From: Acidobacteriota bacterium
GTDB taxonomy: Bacteria > Acidobacteriota > Terriglobia > Terriglobales > Acidobacteriaceae
Assembly: GCA_003225655.1 (NCBI GenBank)
Contig: QIAW01000066.1
Coordinates: 1-16,133, forward strand
Reading direction: 5' to 3'
Length of the DNA: 16,133 bases
Part shown: in pieces, positions 8,036 through 15,055 of the stretch
Numbering within the stretch: position 1 is the stretch's first letter
Layout: the number at the start of each line of letters is the position of its first letter
The notes under the pieces: model-generated
Database searches by the model: none
Told to the model about the DNA's origin: nothing
The model's input: the letters and a program-made list of their open reading frames with translations, nothing else
Position numbers and translations under genes: made by a program

Positions 8036-8159
8036 TTGTCATTCCGAACCACAGGTGAGGAATCCCTATTGTCTCCAGAATTTCTGAGGACTTTGAGTCG
8101 ATCTTACATAAAAATCGTGGACACGATAGGAATTCCTCCGCTTCGCGTCGGAATGACAA
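8036..8159. repeat. Palindromic (MITE/REP-like) repeat element between purD and purE
   Basis: The ends are inverted copies: TTGTCATTCCGA at 8036-8047 and TCGGAATGACAA at 8148-8159. Further in, GAGGAATCCCTAT on the left pairs with ATAGGAATTCCTC on the right with one mismatch, and TTGTCTC faces GGACACGA imperfectly. Only the 9-base spacers between these blocks differ. The interior, about 45 bases, has no gene. Elements with GTCATTCCGA and GAGGAATCCC ends are, as I recall, frequent between genes in acidobacteria; that recollection has not been checked. It is too small to encode a transposase. Confidence 0.75.
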
Positions 8160-8200
8160 GAACGCTTTTTACAAATTCTGAAGCAGTGCCAGCAGTGTCC

Positions 8201-8231
8201 TTCCGAAATATTCATGCATCCATTTCGGGAA
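8201..8231 (-). other. Hairpin just past the purD stop
   Basis: CCGAAAT (8203-8209) and ATTTCGG (8222-8228) form a perfect 7-bp stem with a 12-base loop, extendable by TT/AA across a one-base bulge. On the minus strand it begins about 11 bases after the purD stop. No T-run follows on that strand, so it may stabilise or process a purD-purE transcript instead of ending it. Confidence 0.35.
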
Positions 8232-8239
8232 TACGCTCT

Positions 8240-9520
8240 TCAGACTTTCTGCTTCAAAGCCCGCGCGGCGATGTCTTTGCGGTAGTGCATGGCGTCGAAA
8301 TGAATCTTCTCCACCGCGGCATAGGCCCGCTCTACGGCCATGGCCAGGTCGCGCGCGCGTGCGGTCACGCCCAGCACGCGGCCGCCAGCGGTGTAGAAGT
8401 TTCCGCTCTGGTCGCGGCTGGTGCCGGCGTGAAAAACTTTCACGCCCTCAATTTTTGCGGCTTCGCTGAGCCCGGTAATCTTCTTCCCTTGCTCGTAGAC
8501 CTCAGGATATCCTCCGGAAGCAATCACCACGCATGCCGTCGCATCCGAAGACCATTTGAAGTCGCCCTCGCTCACGCGGCTGTCAATCGAGGCCTCCATC
8601 GCGTCCACCAGGTCGCTTTCCATGCGCATGAGGATGGGTTGCGTTTCCGGATCTCCGAAGCGGCAGTTGAACTCCAGCACCATAGGCCCGCGCGGGGTCA
8701 GCATGAGTCCGACGTAGAGGATGCCGCGGTATTCACTGCCCTCGGCGCGCATGCCCTCGATCACAGGCCGCGCGATGTGCGCCAGCAGCCACTCGCGCAT
8801 CTGCGCAGCCAGCAGAATGTCTGCCGAATACGCTCCCATACCCCCGGTGTTAGGACCGGTATCGCCATCGCCCACGCGCTTGTGGTCCTGTGCGGCCACC
8901 AGCGGCGCAACCCGCTGCCCATCGCTCAACACCAGGAAAGAAAGCTCGTCGCCTTGGAGAAACTCTTCCAGCACCACGCATGCCCCGGCGCTACCCAGCA
9001 TCTTGCCCGAGAGCATCTCGCCGGCCACGCGGGCAGCTTCCTCTTTGCTTTGAGCAACCACCACGCTTTTACCGGCAGCGAGCCCATCAGCTTTGACGAC
9101 GACAGGGGTAGAGAAGTGCGCGAGCGCATCTTTGACCTCTTCCGCTGAGTTACAGACTGCATATCCGGCAGTTGGAATCTTGAAGCGCTGCATGAACTGC
9201 TTGGCGAAGCTCTTGCTCGATTCCAGCCGGGCCGCGGCCTGGGTAGGACCGAAGACGCGCAAACCGCGGCGGTTGAATTCATCCACCACGCCGAGGGTGA
9301 GCGGCAACTCAGGGCCAACAACCGTCAGATCAGGCCGTATGCGGTTGGCAACTTCGAGAATGGCGTCGATGTTCTTGAGATCGGCATTGACGCAGATCGC
9401 CTCCTCTGCGATGCCGCCATTGCCGGGAGCGCAGATGACCTCCGAGACGCGTGGAGACTGGCGCACCTTCCACGCCAGCGCGTGCTCGCGTCCGCCACTG
9501 CCGAGAATCAGGACTTTCAT
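8240..9520 (-). CDS. purD: Phosphoribosylamine--glycine ligase (GAR synthetase)
   Basis: PurD joins glycine to 5-phosphoribosylamine using ATP, the second step of purine synthesis. The product, 426 residues from this start, has normal length with all ATP-grasp features: GSGGREHA (7-14), KADGLAAGK (143-151), the DHKRVGDGDTGPNTGGMGAY stretch (212-231), EFNCRFGDPETQ (283-294), and the C-terminal HYRKDIA. I chose ATG 9518-9520 because MKVLILGSGGREHA is the canonical family N-terminus. An ATG two codons upstream (9524-9526) is equally possible; neither has a strong ribosome site, only CGAG nearby. It is the first gene of a purD-purE pair. No purine riboswitch was recognised upstream, and the promoter was not located. 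Confidence 0.96.
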   Translation of the reverse strand: MKVLILGSGGREHALAWKVRQSPRVSEVICAPGNGGIAEEAICVNADLKNIDAILEVANRIRPDLTVVGPELPLTLGVVDEFNRRGLRVFGPTQAAARLESSKSFAKQFMQRFKIPTAGYAVCNSAEEVKDALAHFSTPVVVKADGLAAGKSVVVAQSKEEAARVAGEMLSGKMLGSAGACVVLEEFLQGDELSFLVLSDGQRVAPLVAAQDHKRVGDGDTGPNTGGMGAYSADILLAAQMREWLLAHIARPVIEGMRAEGSEYRGILYVGLMLTPRGPMVLEFNCRFGDPETQPILMRMESDLVDAMEASIDSRVSEGDFKWSSDATACVVIASGGYPEVYEQGKKITGLSEAAKIEGVKVFHAGTSRDQSGNFYTAGGRVLGVTARARDLAMAVERAYAAVEKIHFDAMHYRKDIAARALKQKV

Positions 9521-9582
9521 GCCCATAAGCTCGAATCAACAGGTTAGGTGGGAGCTTGCGGAGATGTCAAACCAGAAAAGCA

Positions 9583-9610
9583 GTTCTCGGTTCTCAGTTG
9601 TCAGTCGGCA
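9583..9610. repeat. Degenerate heptamer array upstream of purD
   Basis: Four units in exact 7-base register: GTTCTCG (9583), GTTCTCA (9590), GTTGTCA (9597) and GTCGGCA (9604). They resemble the CTCAG-type heptamers before galU and mfd in length and core but are not identical. The array lies 57 bases upstream of the chosen purD start. Confidence 0.5.
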
Positions 9611-9638
9611 ATTTTGACTTTAGGCAGTTTTTCGCTAA

Positions 9639-9780
9639 GGCTAACCCATTTTAAGCCTTGTTGTATCTCGTGTCCGCGATGCTCCAGCGCCATAGGCGCG
9701 AAAAGAGGTTAGCCACCGCGAAGCGGTGGGAAGGCTTTAACAGAGAGTGTAAGCCCAGCGGGGCGGCACAATCTGCGGGA
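9639..9780. repeat. Structured intergenic segment with interleaved inverted repeats
   Basis: This fills the gap between purD and the next gene, which holds no ORF I can support. GGCTAACC (9639-9646) is complementary to GGTTAGCC (9707-9714), and TTAAGCCTT (9651-9659) to AAGGCTTTAA (9731-9740, one extra T), so the pairs are interleaved. Between them sits a perfect hairpin, CCACCGC (9713-9719), GAA, GCGGTGG (9723-9729). A further GCCCAGCGGGGC at 9753-9764 is partly self-complementary. It may be a composite interspersed repeat or a structured RNA; no known family is recognised. Confidence 0.45.
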
Positions 9781-9809
9781 TACAGCAGTCCTTAAAATGG
9801 TCTAAACAC

Positions 9810-9848
9810 AAAAAGAGGGGCAGGAAGCTGGCGGACCCGCTTGCCCCT
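9810..9848 (-). terminator. Rho-independent terminator of the tail-fibre-like gene
   Basis: Read on the minus strand, AGGGGCA (plus-strand 9842-9848) pairs with TGCCCCT (9816-9822), with partly paired GC-rich sequence between, followed by CTTTTTG (plus-strand AAAAA at 9810-9814). It starts 24 bases after the stop codon at 9872. An A-run precedes the stem on the same strand, as is common for such terminators. Confidence 0.75.
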
Positions 9849-9871
9849 GAAAAAAGATTCTGTATGACTAA

Positions 9872-12520
9872 CTATCTGCTTACGGCTGCCACGACTGGTT
9901 CTTCTTGCTGCTGCTGTTGTTGTTGAAACAGCTCCGGATGCAGATAGGTTCCGCGCTTGTTCCCTTTGTCCTCTTCTACCGGGATACGGTGGGCGTTGGC
10001 ATACGCATCATGCCGGACTCCGGTCACCTGCCAGGAGACCTTGCCGCCCGGTTTGCCGCCGGCAATCTTGAAGCGATTGTTGGCGATCTCCTGGTCAATG
10101 TACAAAATATGCTGTCCCGGGGCGCCGATGGGTGTGAGCTGATAGCGGAAGTCCTGGTTCAGGGCCTCAAAATAATCGGGCAAGCTGATCCAGGCCTCGC
10201 CTTTGGCATCCAGTAGAACGTTGCCATTGTAGACGTTCATCATGTCAGGCGATTCGACAAATGAGTGCGACAAGTATTTGTTGGCCGGGTCGAGAGGATG
10301 GTCAATCTTGAACGAGCCGCTACCTTTGGAAACTGCCCCGGTGACGCTGAGATTCCCAACCACGTGCACATCGGCGCTGGGGCTGCCTGGCGTCAGGATG
10401 ATGCTGCCACCCGGGTCGCCACCGAAGCCGGTACCACCGGTGATGCGGACGTTCCCCCCGAACGTGGCGCTGCAATTGTTGCTGCATCCGTTACCAGCCC
10501 CTTCGACAGTATGGACAGCCCCGTCCGCTCCAAGCAGTCCCCCGCCCTGCAGTGATACGTTAGAGTGTGTGCCGGGCGTCGAAAGGCTCCAATTGCTGTT
10601 GGTGCCGGATTTCAGGATCACGTCTGCACCCACACTGTTGTAGCCGGTGCCGGCAGTAATATTGACCTTGCCCGCAGGACCCAGGCCACCGTAGCCGGCT
10701 CCTCCCACTACAGCGGCATTGCCGGCATTGATATTGAGATCTCCGCCTGCGCCTCCGTTGCTTGTTCCGGCATTCCCAGCAGAAAGATTGAGGACTCCGC
10801 CGTTTCCTGTCCCACTGGCTGCGTTTACCGTTAATGCCGAACCCGATCCATTCGTGCCGCCCGATAGTTGTGGGGCAAATACGTTTCCGCTAACAGTTGC
10901 CGCGCCACCTACAACCGCATTTCCAGTAATGTTCATGTTGGCAGTTTGAGGGCTGCTGGTGTTCTGAATATAGGAGCTGCTGCCGGCCGCTGGCGTGCGC
11001 GCATCGGAAAGCCGTGTATCGTTTGCCAGCACTACATGGGCAGCATTGGTGTCGCTGGAACTTGATTCCAGCAGCACAATTCCGGCCGTACCAGTCGAAG
11101 CCGATGAAAGCCTTGCCACCGGTACTGTACCGCTCGCGAGATTCGTGGCATTGAGATTGATGAGCCCGGAACCATCGCCGGTGAATATGCCCCCGCCAGT
11201 GAGCTGCAAGTTGCCGGTCAGCGTTCCGCCGGTCAGTTGCAGGTAGCGCGCATCGCTCTGCGCCGTTGTGCTATAAGAGGCTGCCGCATTTCCGCCAAGG
11301 GCCAGCGCATTGGTGGCCGCGCCACCCTGTGAGGCGCTGCCGGCGTAGTTCACGCCAAGATGAGTGTTTGTGATGCAACCGGTGCATGTCAATCCCGAAG
11401 CGGTTACGCTGGTCAATCCTGCGCCGATGCCGGTGAATGATGCTGCATTCACGCTGCCGCTGGCGTTAATATTGCCGCTGACATCGAGCTTCTGGCCAGG
11501 AGACACAGTTCCAACACCTACATTACCGCCGACATCGGCGATGAGCACATTTCCAAATGCGGTGCCCGCGCCAGGCTCGATGAATACGCTTCCCCCGTTG
11601 CCATTGGATGAGCCAGCACCAATCGCCGATCCTCCGGCGCCACCAGCAATGAGTGGACTCCCCCCTGTGCCGCCGGTCACCGGCCCAACTCCGCTTCCTC
11701 CCACGCCCCCCACAATACTGGGACTGCCTCCCGGGCCTCCACCCGAACCGGCCCCAATTCCTTGCCCACCGGGGCCGCCCACGGCATTCAATCCCGAGTC
11801 ACCAGGCCCACCAGGGCCGCCTATTCCAATGCCGGTTGTGCCGCCACGACCTATCACCTGCAACTGCGCGTTCGGGCCGCCTGTACCAATGCCCACATTC
11901 CCCCCGGAAAGCACAAGCTGGCTGCCGCCGGCCACTAAACCGTTTCCTGGCAAATTGAGCGTACCGATCATGGTATCGCCGGCTTTGAGCACGTAGCGCG
12001 CATCGCTGGTCGCAGTGTTCACCGCCAGTGTAGGATTGGCGGCAGTTCCGCCCAGAGTAACGCTGCTATCGGCTGCGGCGATTCCCAGGACGCCGGCATT
12101 GTTCAATGTCACATTCCCGCTGCTGCCGCCGCCTGAGAGGCCTGTTCCGGCGGTAACGCCCGTGATGGTGCCGTTTCCCGTTCCGGGAAATGTCTGCCCA
12201 TTCTTGAAGGTCACTAATCCGGTACTGTCAACCGAAAACCCTCCGATGGCAACTATCGTGCCGTTGTCGGTGATCAGCGAGTTGGTCAGCGTGTAGTTGC
12301 TGCCGATCTTGGGAATGGTGTTAGGTGTGGCGCTGCTGCGCATGATAATGGTATACAGCACCGGGCCTTCTGTGGCTCCCCTGGCAGGCGAGGTGCGCTG
12401 CCACACTAACTCCGGACGCAGTTTTGCGACTTCTACCTGGGCAAGAGCTGCTGGAATTAAGAAAAGCGCAACCGAAAATACACACAGGCCCCGAAAACGG
12501 GCAAGGGAATGCAATGGCAT
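9872..12520 (-). CDS. Secreted glycine-rich, tail-fibre-like protein
   Basis: The 882-residue protein of unknown function is exported by a signal peptide (residues 1-27, ending PAALA before QVEVAK). It is Gly/Ser/Thr/Asn-rich with few charges. Tail-fibre-type repeats occur as SDARYVLKAGDTMIGTLNL (172-190) and SDARYLQLTGGTLTGNLQL (422-440), with GVGTVSPGQKLDVSGNINA around 335-354. Residues 226-320 form a GG/PG-rich, collagen-like or glycine-rich stretch; 560-710 is another low-complexity beta-rich zone. The C-terminal part (about 734-845) is a more ordinary module containing SFVESPDMMNVYNG, DYFEALNQDFRYQLTPIGAP and HDAYANAHRIPVEE, which I recall from other secreted acidobacterial proteins. Seven glutamines (codons 9905-9925) precede the end. 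Start ATG 12520 has GGAGG five bases upstream; a GTG at 12532 only reuses that site. No other phage gene is near, so a surface or matrix role is more likely than a phage part, but this is inference. Confidence 0.8.
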   Translation of the reverse strand: MPLHSLARFRGLCVFSVALFLIPAALAQVEVAKLRPELVWQRTSPARGATEGPVLYTIIMRSSATPNTIPKIGSNYTLTNSLITDNGTIVAIGGFSVDSTGLVTFKNGQTFPGTGNGTITGVTAGTGLSGGGSSGNVTLNNAGVLGIAAADSSVTLGGTAANPTLAVNTATSDARYVLKAGDTMIGTLNLPGNGLVAGGSQLVLSGGNVGIGTGGPNAQLQVIGRGGTTGIGIGGPGGPGDSGLNAVGGPGGQGIGAGSGGGPGGSPSIVGGVGGSGVGPVTGGTGGSPLIAGGAGGSAIGAGSSNGNGGSVFIEPGAGTAFGNVLIADVGGNVGVGTVSPGQKLDVSGNINASGSVNAASFTGIGAGLTSVTASGLTCTGCITNTHLGVNYAGSASQGGAATNALALGGNAAASYSTTAQSDARYLQLTGGTLTGNLQLTGGGIFTGDGSGLINLNATNLASGTVPVARLSSASTGTAGIVLLESSSSDTNAAHVVLANDTRLSDARTPAAGSSSYIQNTSSPQTANMNITGNAVVGGAATVSGNVFAPQLSGGTNGSGSALTVNAASGTGNGGVLNLSAGNAGTSNGGAGGDLNINAGNAAVVGGAGYGGLGPAGKVNITAGTGYNSVGADVILKSGTNSNWSLSTPGTHSNVSLQGGGLLGADGAVHTVEGAGNGCSNNCSATFGGNVRITGGTGFGGDPGGSIILTPGSPSADVHVVGNLSVTGAVSKGSGSFKIDHPLDPANKYLSHSFVESPDMMNVYNGNVLLDAKGEAWISLPDYFEALNQDFRYQLTPIGAPGQHILYIDQEIANNRFKIAGGKPGGKVSWQVTGVRHDAYANAHRIPVEEDKGNKRGTYLHPELFQQQQQQQEEPVVAAVSR

Positions 12521-12525
12521 AGTTG

Positions 12526-12530
12526 CCTCC
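12526..12530 (-). promoter_or_regulatory. Ribosome binding site fixing the start at 12520
   Basis: The minus strand reads GTGGAGGCAACTATG. GGAGG is a perfect anti-16S match, five bases before ATG 12518-12520. The longer reading frame begins at the GTG that contains the first G of this site and adds only MEAT, so the shorter start is preferred. Confidence 0.85.
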
Positions 12531-12620
12531 ACTAAAGTTATTGGGGGGGATTGCTGCTGGTGGCTATTGCTTCTTTTTTAAGGAAGTTGCTTGAATCCTA
12601 CCACGCATTGCTTGCGCCGA

Positions 12621-12676
12621 CGCCAAACTTTGGTAATCAAAGGCGCGTATATACTTGAAATTTGGCGTTGCGTCAG
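12621..12676 (-). promoter_or_regulatory. Candidate promoter with inverted-repeat operator for the tail-fibre-like gene
   Basis: On the minus strand CTGACG (plus 12671-12676) and TATATA (12648-12653) are 17 bases apart, each matching 4 of 6 consensus bases. CGCCAAACTT (12621-12630) and AAATTTGGCG (12658-12667) are an inverted repeat with one mismatch that brackets the -10. A small hairpin, CTTTG (12629-12633) with CAAAG (12638-12642), lies inside. The transcript would have a leader of about 120 bases that includes a C7 run. The region also lies upstream of the divergent Nramp pseudogene, for which I see no promoter. Weak evidence overall. Confidence 0.3.
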
Positions 12677-12728
12677 GATGTCCACCGTGGTCAGAATCGG
12701 AGTACTCGTCCTGGCTGAAACATAAAGA

Positions 12729-13912
12729 TTCGTACCGGCGTTCGTGGCCAGCGTGGCCTATATCGACCCCGGCAACTTCGCTACCAACATCGATGGCGGC
12801 ACGCACTTTGGATACAAGCTGCTCTGGGTGCTGCTGTGGTCGAACGCCATGGCCATCCTGATTCAATACCTATCGGCAAAGCTGGGCATCGCCACCGGAC
12901 AAACTCTACCGCAGAACTGTCGCCGGCATTTTTCGCGGCCGATGACCATCTTTCTGTGGGTCGCGGCTGAACTGGCTGCGCTCGCCACCGATCTGGCGGA
13001 ATTTCTGGGTGCGGCGCTCGGCTTTTACCTGCTGTTTCACTTGCTTCTCTTGCTGTCGGCAATCATCACGGCGGTGCTGGTCTCCGCAAACTGGAGCGCG
13101 CGATCGTGGCATTCGTTTTTGTCATTGCCGCCTGCTATGCGCTGGAGATTTTCCTCGTGGACCTGGGCTGGGCGGATTGGAAGGCGATTGGTTTCCACAC
13201 TATCGTGCCGCAAATCGATCCCCGAAGTATCTATATTGCCGTGGGCATGCTGGGCGCGACCGTGATGCCGCACGTGGTGTATCTGCACTCGGCGCTGGTG
13301 CAGGGGCGCGTACGCGAAAACGAGTTCCGCTGTCCTACCGGACAGTGGCTGCAACGGCTGCGCCACGTGAAATACGAATTGATTGACGTGCTGGCCGCCA
13401 TGAACGGGGCCTGGCTGATCAATTCGGCCATGATCATCATGGCGGCGGCGGTGACCTTACGCAGCGGCCATGCCATCGAATCCATCGAACAGGCCCACGA
13501 AACTCTGGGGCCCCTGCTGGGCAAAGCTTCGGCTGCGGCCTTTGCCGTCGCGCTGTTGTTCTCTGGCCTCTCCTCTTCTACCGTAGGCACCATGGCAGGG
13601 CAGGTCATCATTGAAGGATTTCTTCAAATCAAGTTCAGCATCTTCCTGCGCCGCCTTATCACCATGATTCCGGCGTTGGTGGTGATTGGCCTGGGACTCG
13701 ATCCGTTAAAAATCCTGGTGCTTTCGCAAGTGGTGTTGAGCTTCGCTCTCCCCTTCGCGCTGGTCCCCCTCATTATGCTCACCCGGCGGACAAACGTCAT
13801 GCAGGAGCTGGTCAACAGCCGGGTCACAAACTGGCTGGCCTATACTACGACCGGCGTCATCATCGCGCTGAACATTCTGCTGCTCTACAACGCATTTGGC
13901 GGGAAGTTTTAG
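12729..13912 (+). pseudogene. mntH: Nramp-family Mn2+/Fe2+ transporter, truncated and frameshifted
   Basis: Intact homologues are inner-membrane proton-coupled metal importers of about 11 helices. The first part reads from the 12744 frame: VAYIDPGNFATN with the metal-binding DPGN of helix 1, then LIQYLSAKLGIATG and ATDLAEFLGAALG, ending at ITAVLV near 13082. From 13082 the sequence continues in another frame with LRKLERAIVAFVF, then GATVMPHVVYLHSAL with the helix 6 MPH motif, through to a normal C-terminus ending at TAG 13912. Judged against the family, about 11-12 residues between the two parts are missing, a deletion that also shifts the frame. The N-terminus before VPAFVAS is absent: a stop at 12723-12725 closes the frame and no good start exists (a GTG at 12744 is inside helix 1). 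Two independent lesions argue for real decay more than a single base error. Confidence 0.8.
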
Positions 13913-14940
13913 TGATGGACGTATTTGTCCCTTGTCTCACCCTGCTGGATCTTGGCCGTCAAGTCCTGAAGGATCTGTTGCAGGTTGTGCTTCCAGCCTT
14001 CGTCGATCTCCCTATCCAGAAGGACCTTCAACGCCTGAATATAGGCCTCGTCAAGGGCTTTATCGGTGGTTGTCTTGAGGTCGGGTTCGACGCCAACGCC
14101 TTCCCAGTTCGTTTTTGTAATTGGAGAGACTGAGCGCCCCACCGGGATGAAGGCCGTGAAGAGGGGCGTGAGGCGTTGCAGTCCCCTTCCGGAATGTGCA
14201 CCTCCTCCGGTCCGCTCCCCAACGATTACGGCTCGCTTGAGTTTTTGCAGCGAATAACAAAAATCCTCCGCAGAAGAGAACGTCGAACCACTGGTAAGGA
14301 CATAAAGCGGCTGGCGTGCCGATCGCCGGCCGGGCACTAAAGGCCAAGTCCAGAACTGACTGGTTTCGTTCGAGTCGCGCCAATAGATGTCTGTCAAGTG
14401 AACCGGACTCGCGTCGAAAAAATAGCTGGCAACGAACGCAACCATCGGCGTGTTGCCGCCTCCATTTTTACGAAGATCCAGGATGATTGCGTCGAAGTTA
14501 GCCAAGGCGCTCAGAAAAGTACCACCCGTCTCTGCGGCCTGCTCAACCGGTGCGAAATTCAGAATCTCCAAGTACCCAACATTGCCTCGCAAACGCTCAA
14601 GCTTGCCGAAGCCAAAATTGTACCGTTCCCGCGAATCAGATGGTTTAGGCGAAGCTTGAGAAGACGGGGCTGGCGGCGGATCATAAAAAACCGACAAATG
14701 CTTATCATGGCTTGCGCTTCGCAAAGTGGTTGTAAGCATTTCCGCGTATTCTTTCGGCGTTTGAACGGCGTCGTAGTCTCCAGCCTCCTGGGCGCTCCGC
14801 AAGGCTTGAATGATGCCCTGCGAAGAATCGGGTAACACGTAATCGGCATTGAGTTTCGCAGCAAGCGCTTCGATCACGGCTGCGCGCGCCGGTTTGTCGA
14901 GGCTAAGTTGGGTTCGCTGCTGTGCCAGTCCCGTAGGCAC
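13909..14940 (-). CDS. S41-family peptidase (IRBP/tail-specific protease-like)
   Basis: The 343-residue product resembles S41 serine peptidases with the helical S41 N-terminal domain (about 12-85), a Pro/Ser linker (88-103), and the protease core from about 107. Core motifs are LRGNVGYLEI (117-126), DLRKNGGG (155-162), TSGSTFSSAEDF (216-227) with the likely nucleophile Ser223, and GERTGGGAH (241-249). The C-terminal helix region is normal. The substrate is unknown. The start is uncertain: GTG 14940 lacks a ribosome site, and the in-frame sequence upstream (IAVVPTGLAQQ) looks like the end of a signal peptide, open back to a TGA 60 bases upstream but without a normal start. A CTG with AGGA five bases upstream (near 14980) is one possibility; loss of the 5' end is another. 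The stop overlaps that of the convergent Nramp pseudogene by three to four bases. Confidence 0.85.
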   Translation of the reverse strand: MPTGLAQQRTQLSLDKPARAAVIEALAAKLNADYVLPDSSQGIIQALRSAQEAGDYDAVQTPKEYAEMLTTTLRSASHDKHLSVFYDPPPAPSSQASPKPSDSRERYNFGFGKLERLRGNVGYLEILNFAPVEQAAETGGTFLSALANFDAIILDLRKNGGGNTPMVAFVASYFFDASPVHLTDIYWRDSNETSQFWTWPLVPGRRSARQPLYVLTSGSTFSSAEDFCYSLQKLKRAVIVGERTGGGAHSGRGLQRLTPLFTAFIPVGRSVSPITKTNWEGVGVEPDLKTTTDKALDEAYIQALKVLLDREIDEGWKHNLQQILQDLTAKIQQGETRDKYVHH

Positions 14941-15030
14941 AACAGCAATCGCAGGATAGTTGACTGTCTCACATTTGAGAATCAGCCGGTTCCTTCACTA
15001 AATTAAGACTTCTCTCATCGTCGGGAAGTT

Positions 15031-15049
15031 TACGCGGAGGCACGGAGAA
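15031..15049. repeat. Short 8-mer repeat between fdhE and the S41 gene
   Basis: The 115-base gap 14941-15055 holds no gene. It contains two near-identical 8-base units, CGCGGAGG (15033-15040) and CACGGAGA (15041-15048), within a purine-rich string. As I recall, similar GGAG-type octamers are scattered in many environmental genomes. On the minus strand it lies just after the fdhE stop; it has no terminator shape. Confidence 0.4.
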
Positions 15050-15055
15050 ATTCGG

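Noticed and set aside
8015..9148. 377-codon open frame on the plus strand opposite purD
   Set aside because: It is antisense to a complete purD with every catalytic motif; its translation is His/Arg/Ala-rich and resembles no family. It also runs through the palindromic repeat.
9521..9871. Purine riboswitch upstream of purD
   Set aside because: I could not identify the conserved purine aptamer core or a following terminator on the minus strand; the visible structures are repeat-like.
11364..11996. 210-codon proline-rich open frame on the plus strand
   Set aside because: Its PP-rich translation is simply the complement of the GG/PG-rich stretch of the secreted fibre-like protein, which has signal peptide, ribosome site and terminator on the other strand.
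9872..12520. Prophage tail-fibre gene
   Set aside because: Tail-fibre motifs are present, but it has a Sec signal peptide and no phage gene, integrase or attachment site occurs in the window.
12655..12861. Small 68-codon plus-strand gene upstream of the Nramp remnant
   Set aside because: It overlaps the Nramp coding part in another frame, lacks a ribosome site and resembles nothing; it does not supply the missing N-terminus either.
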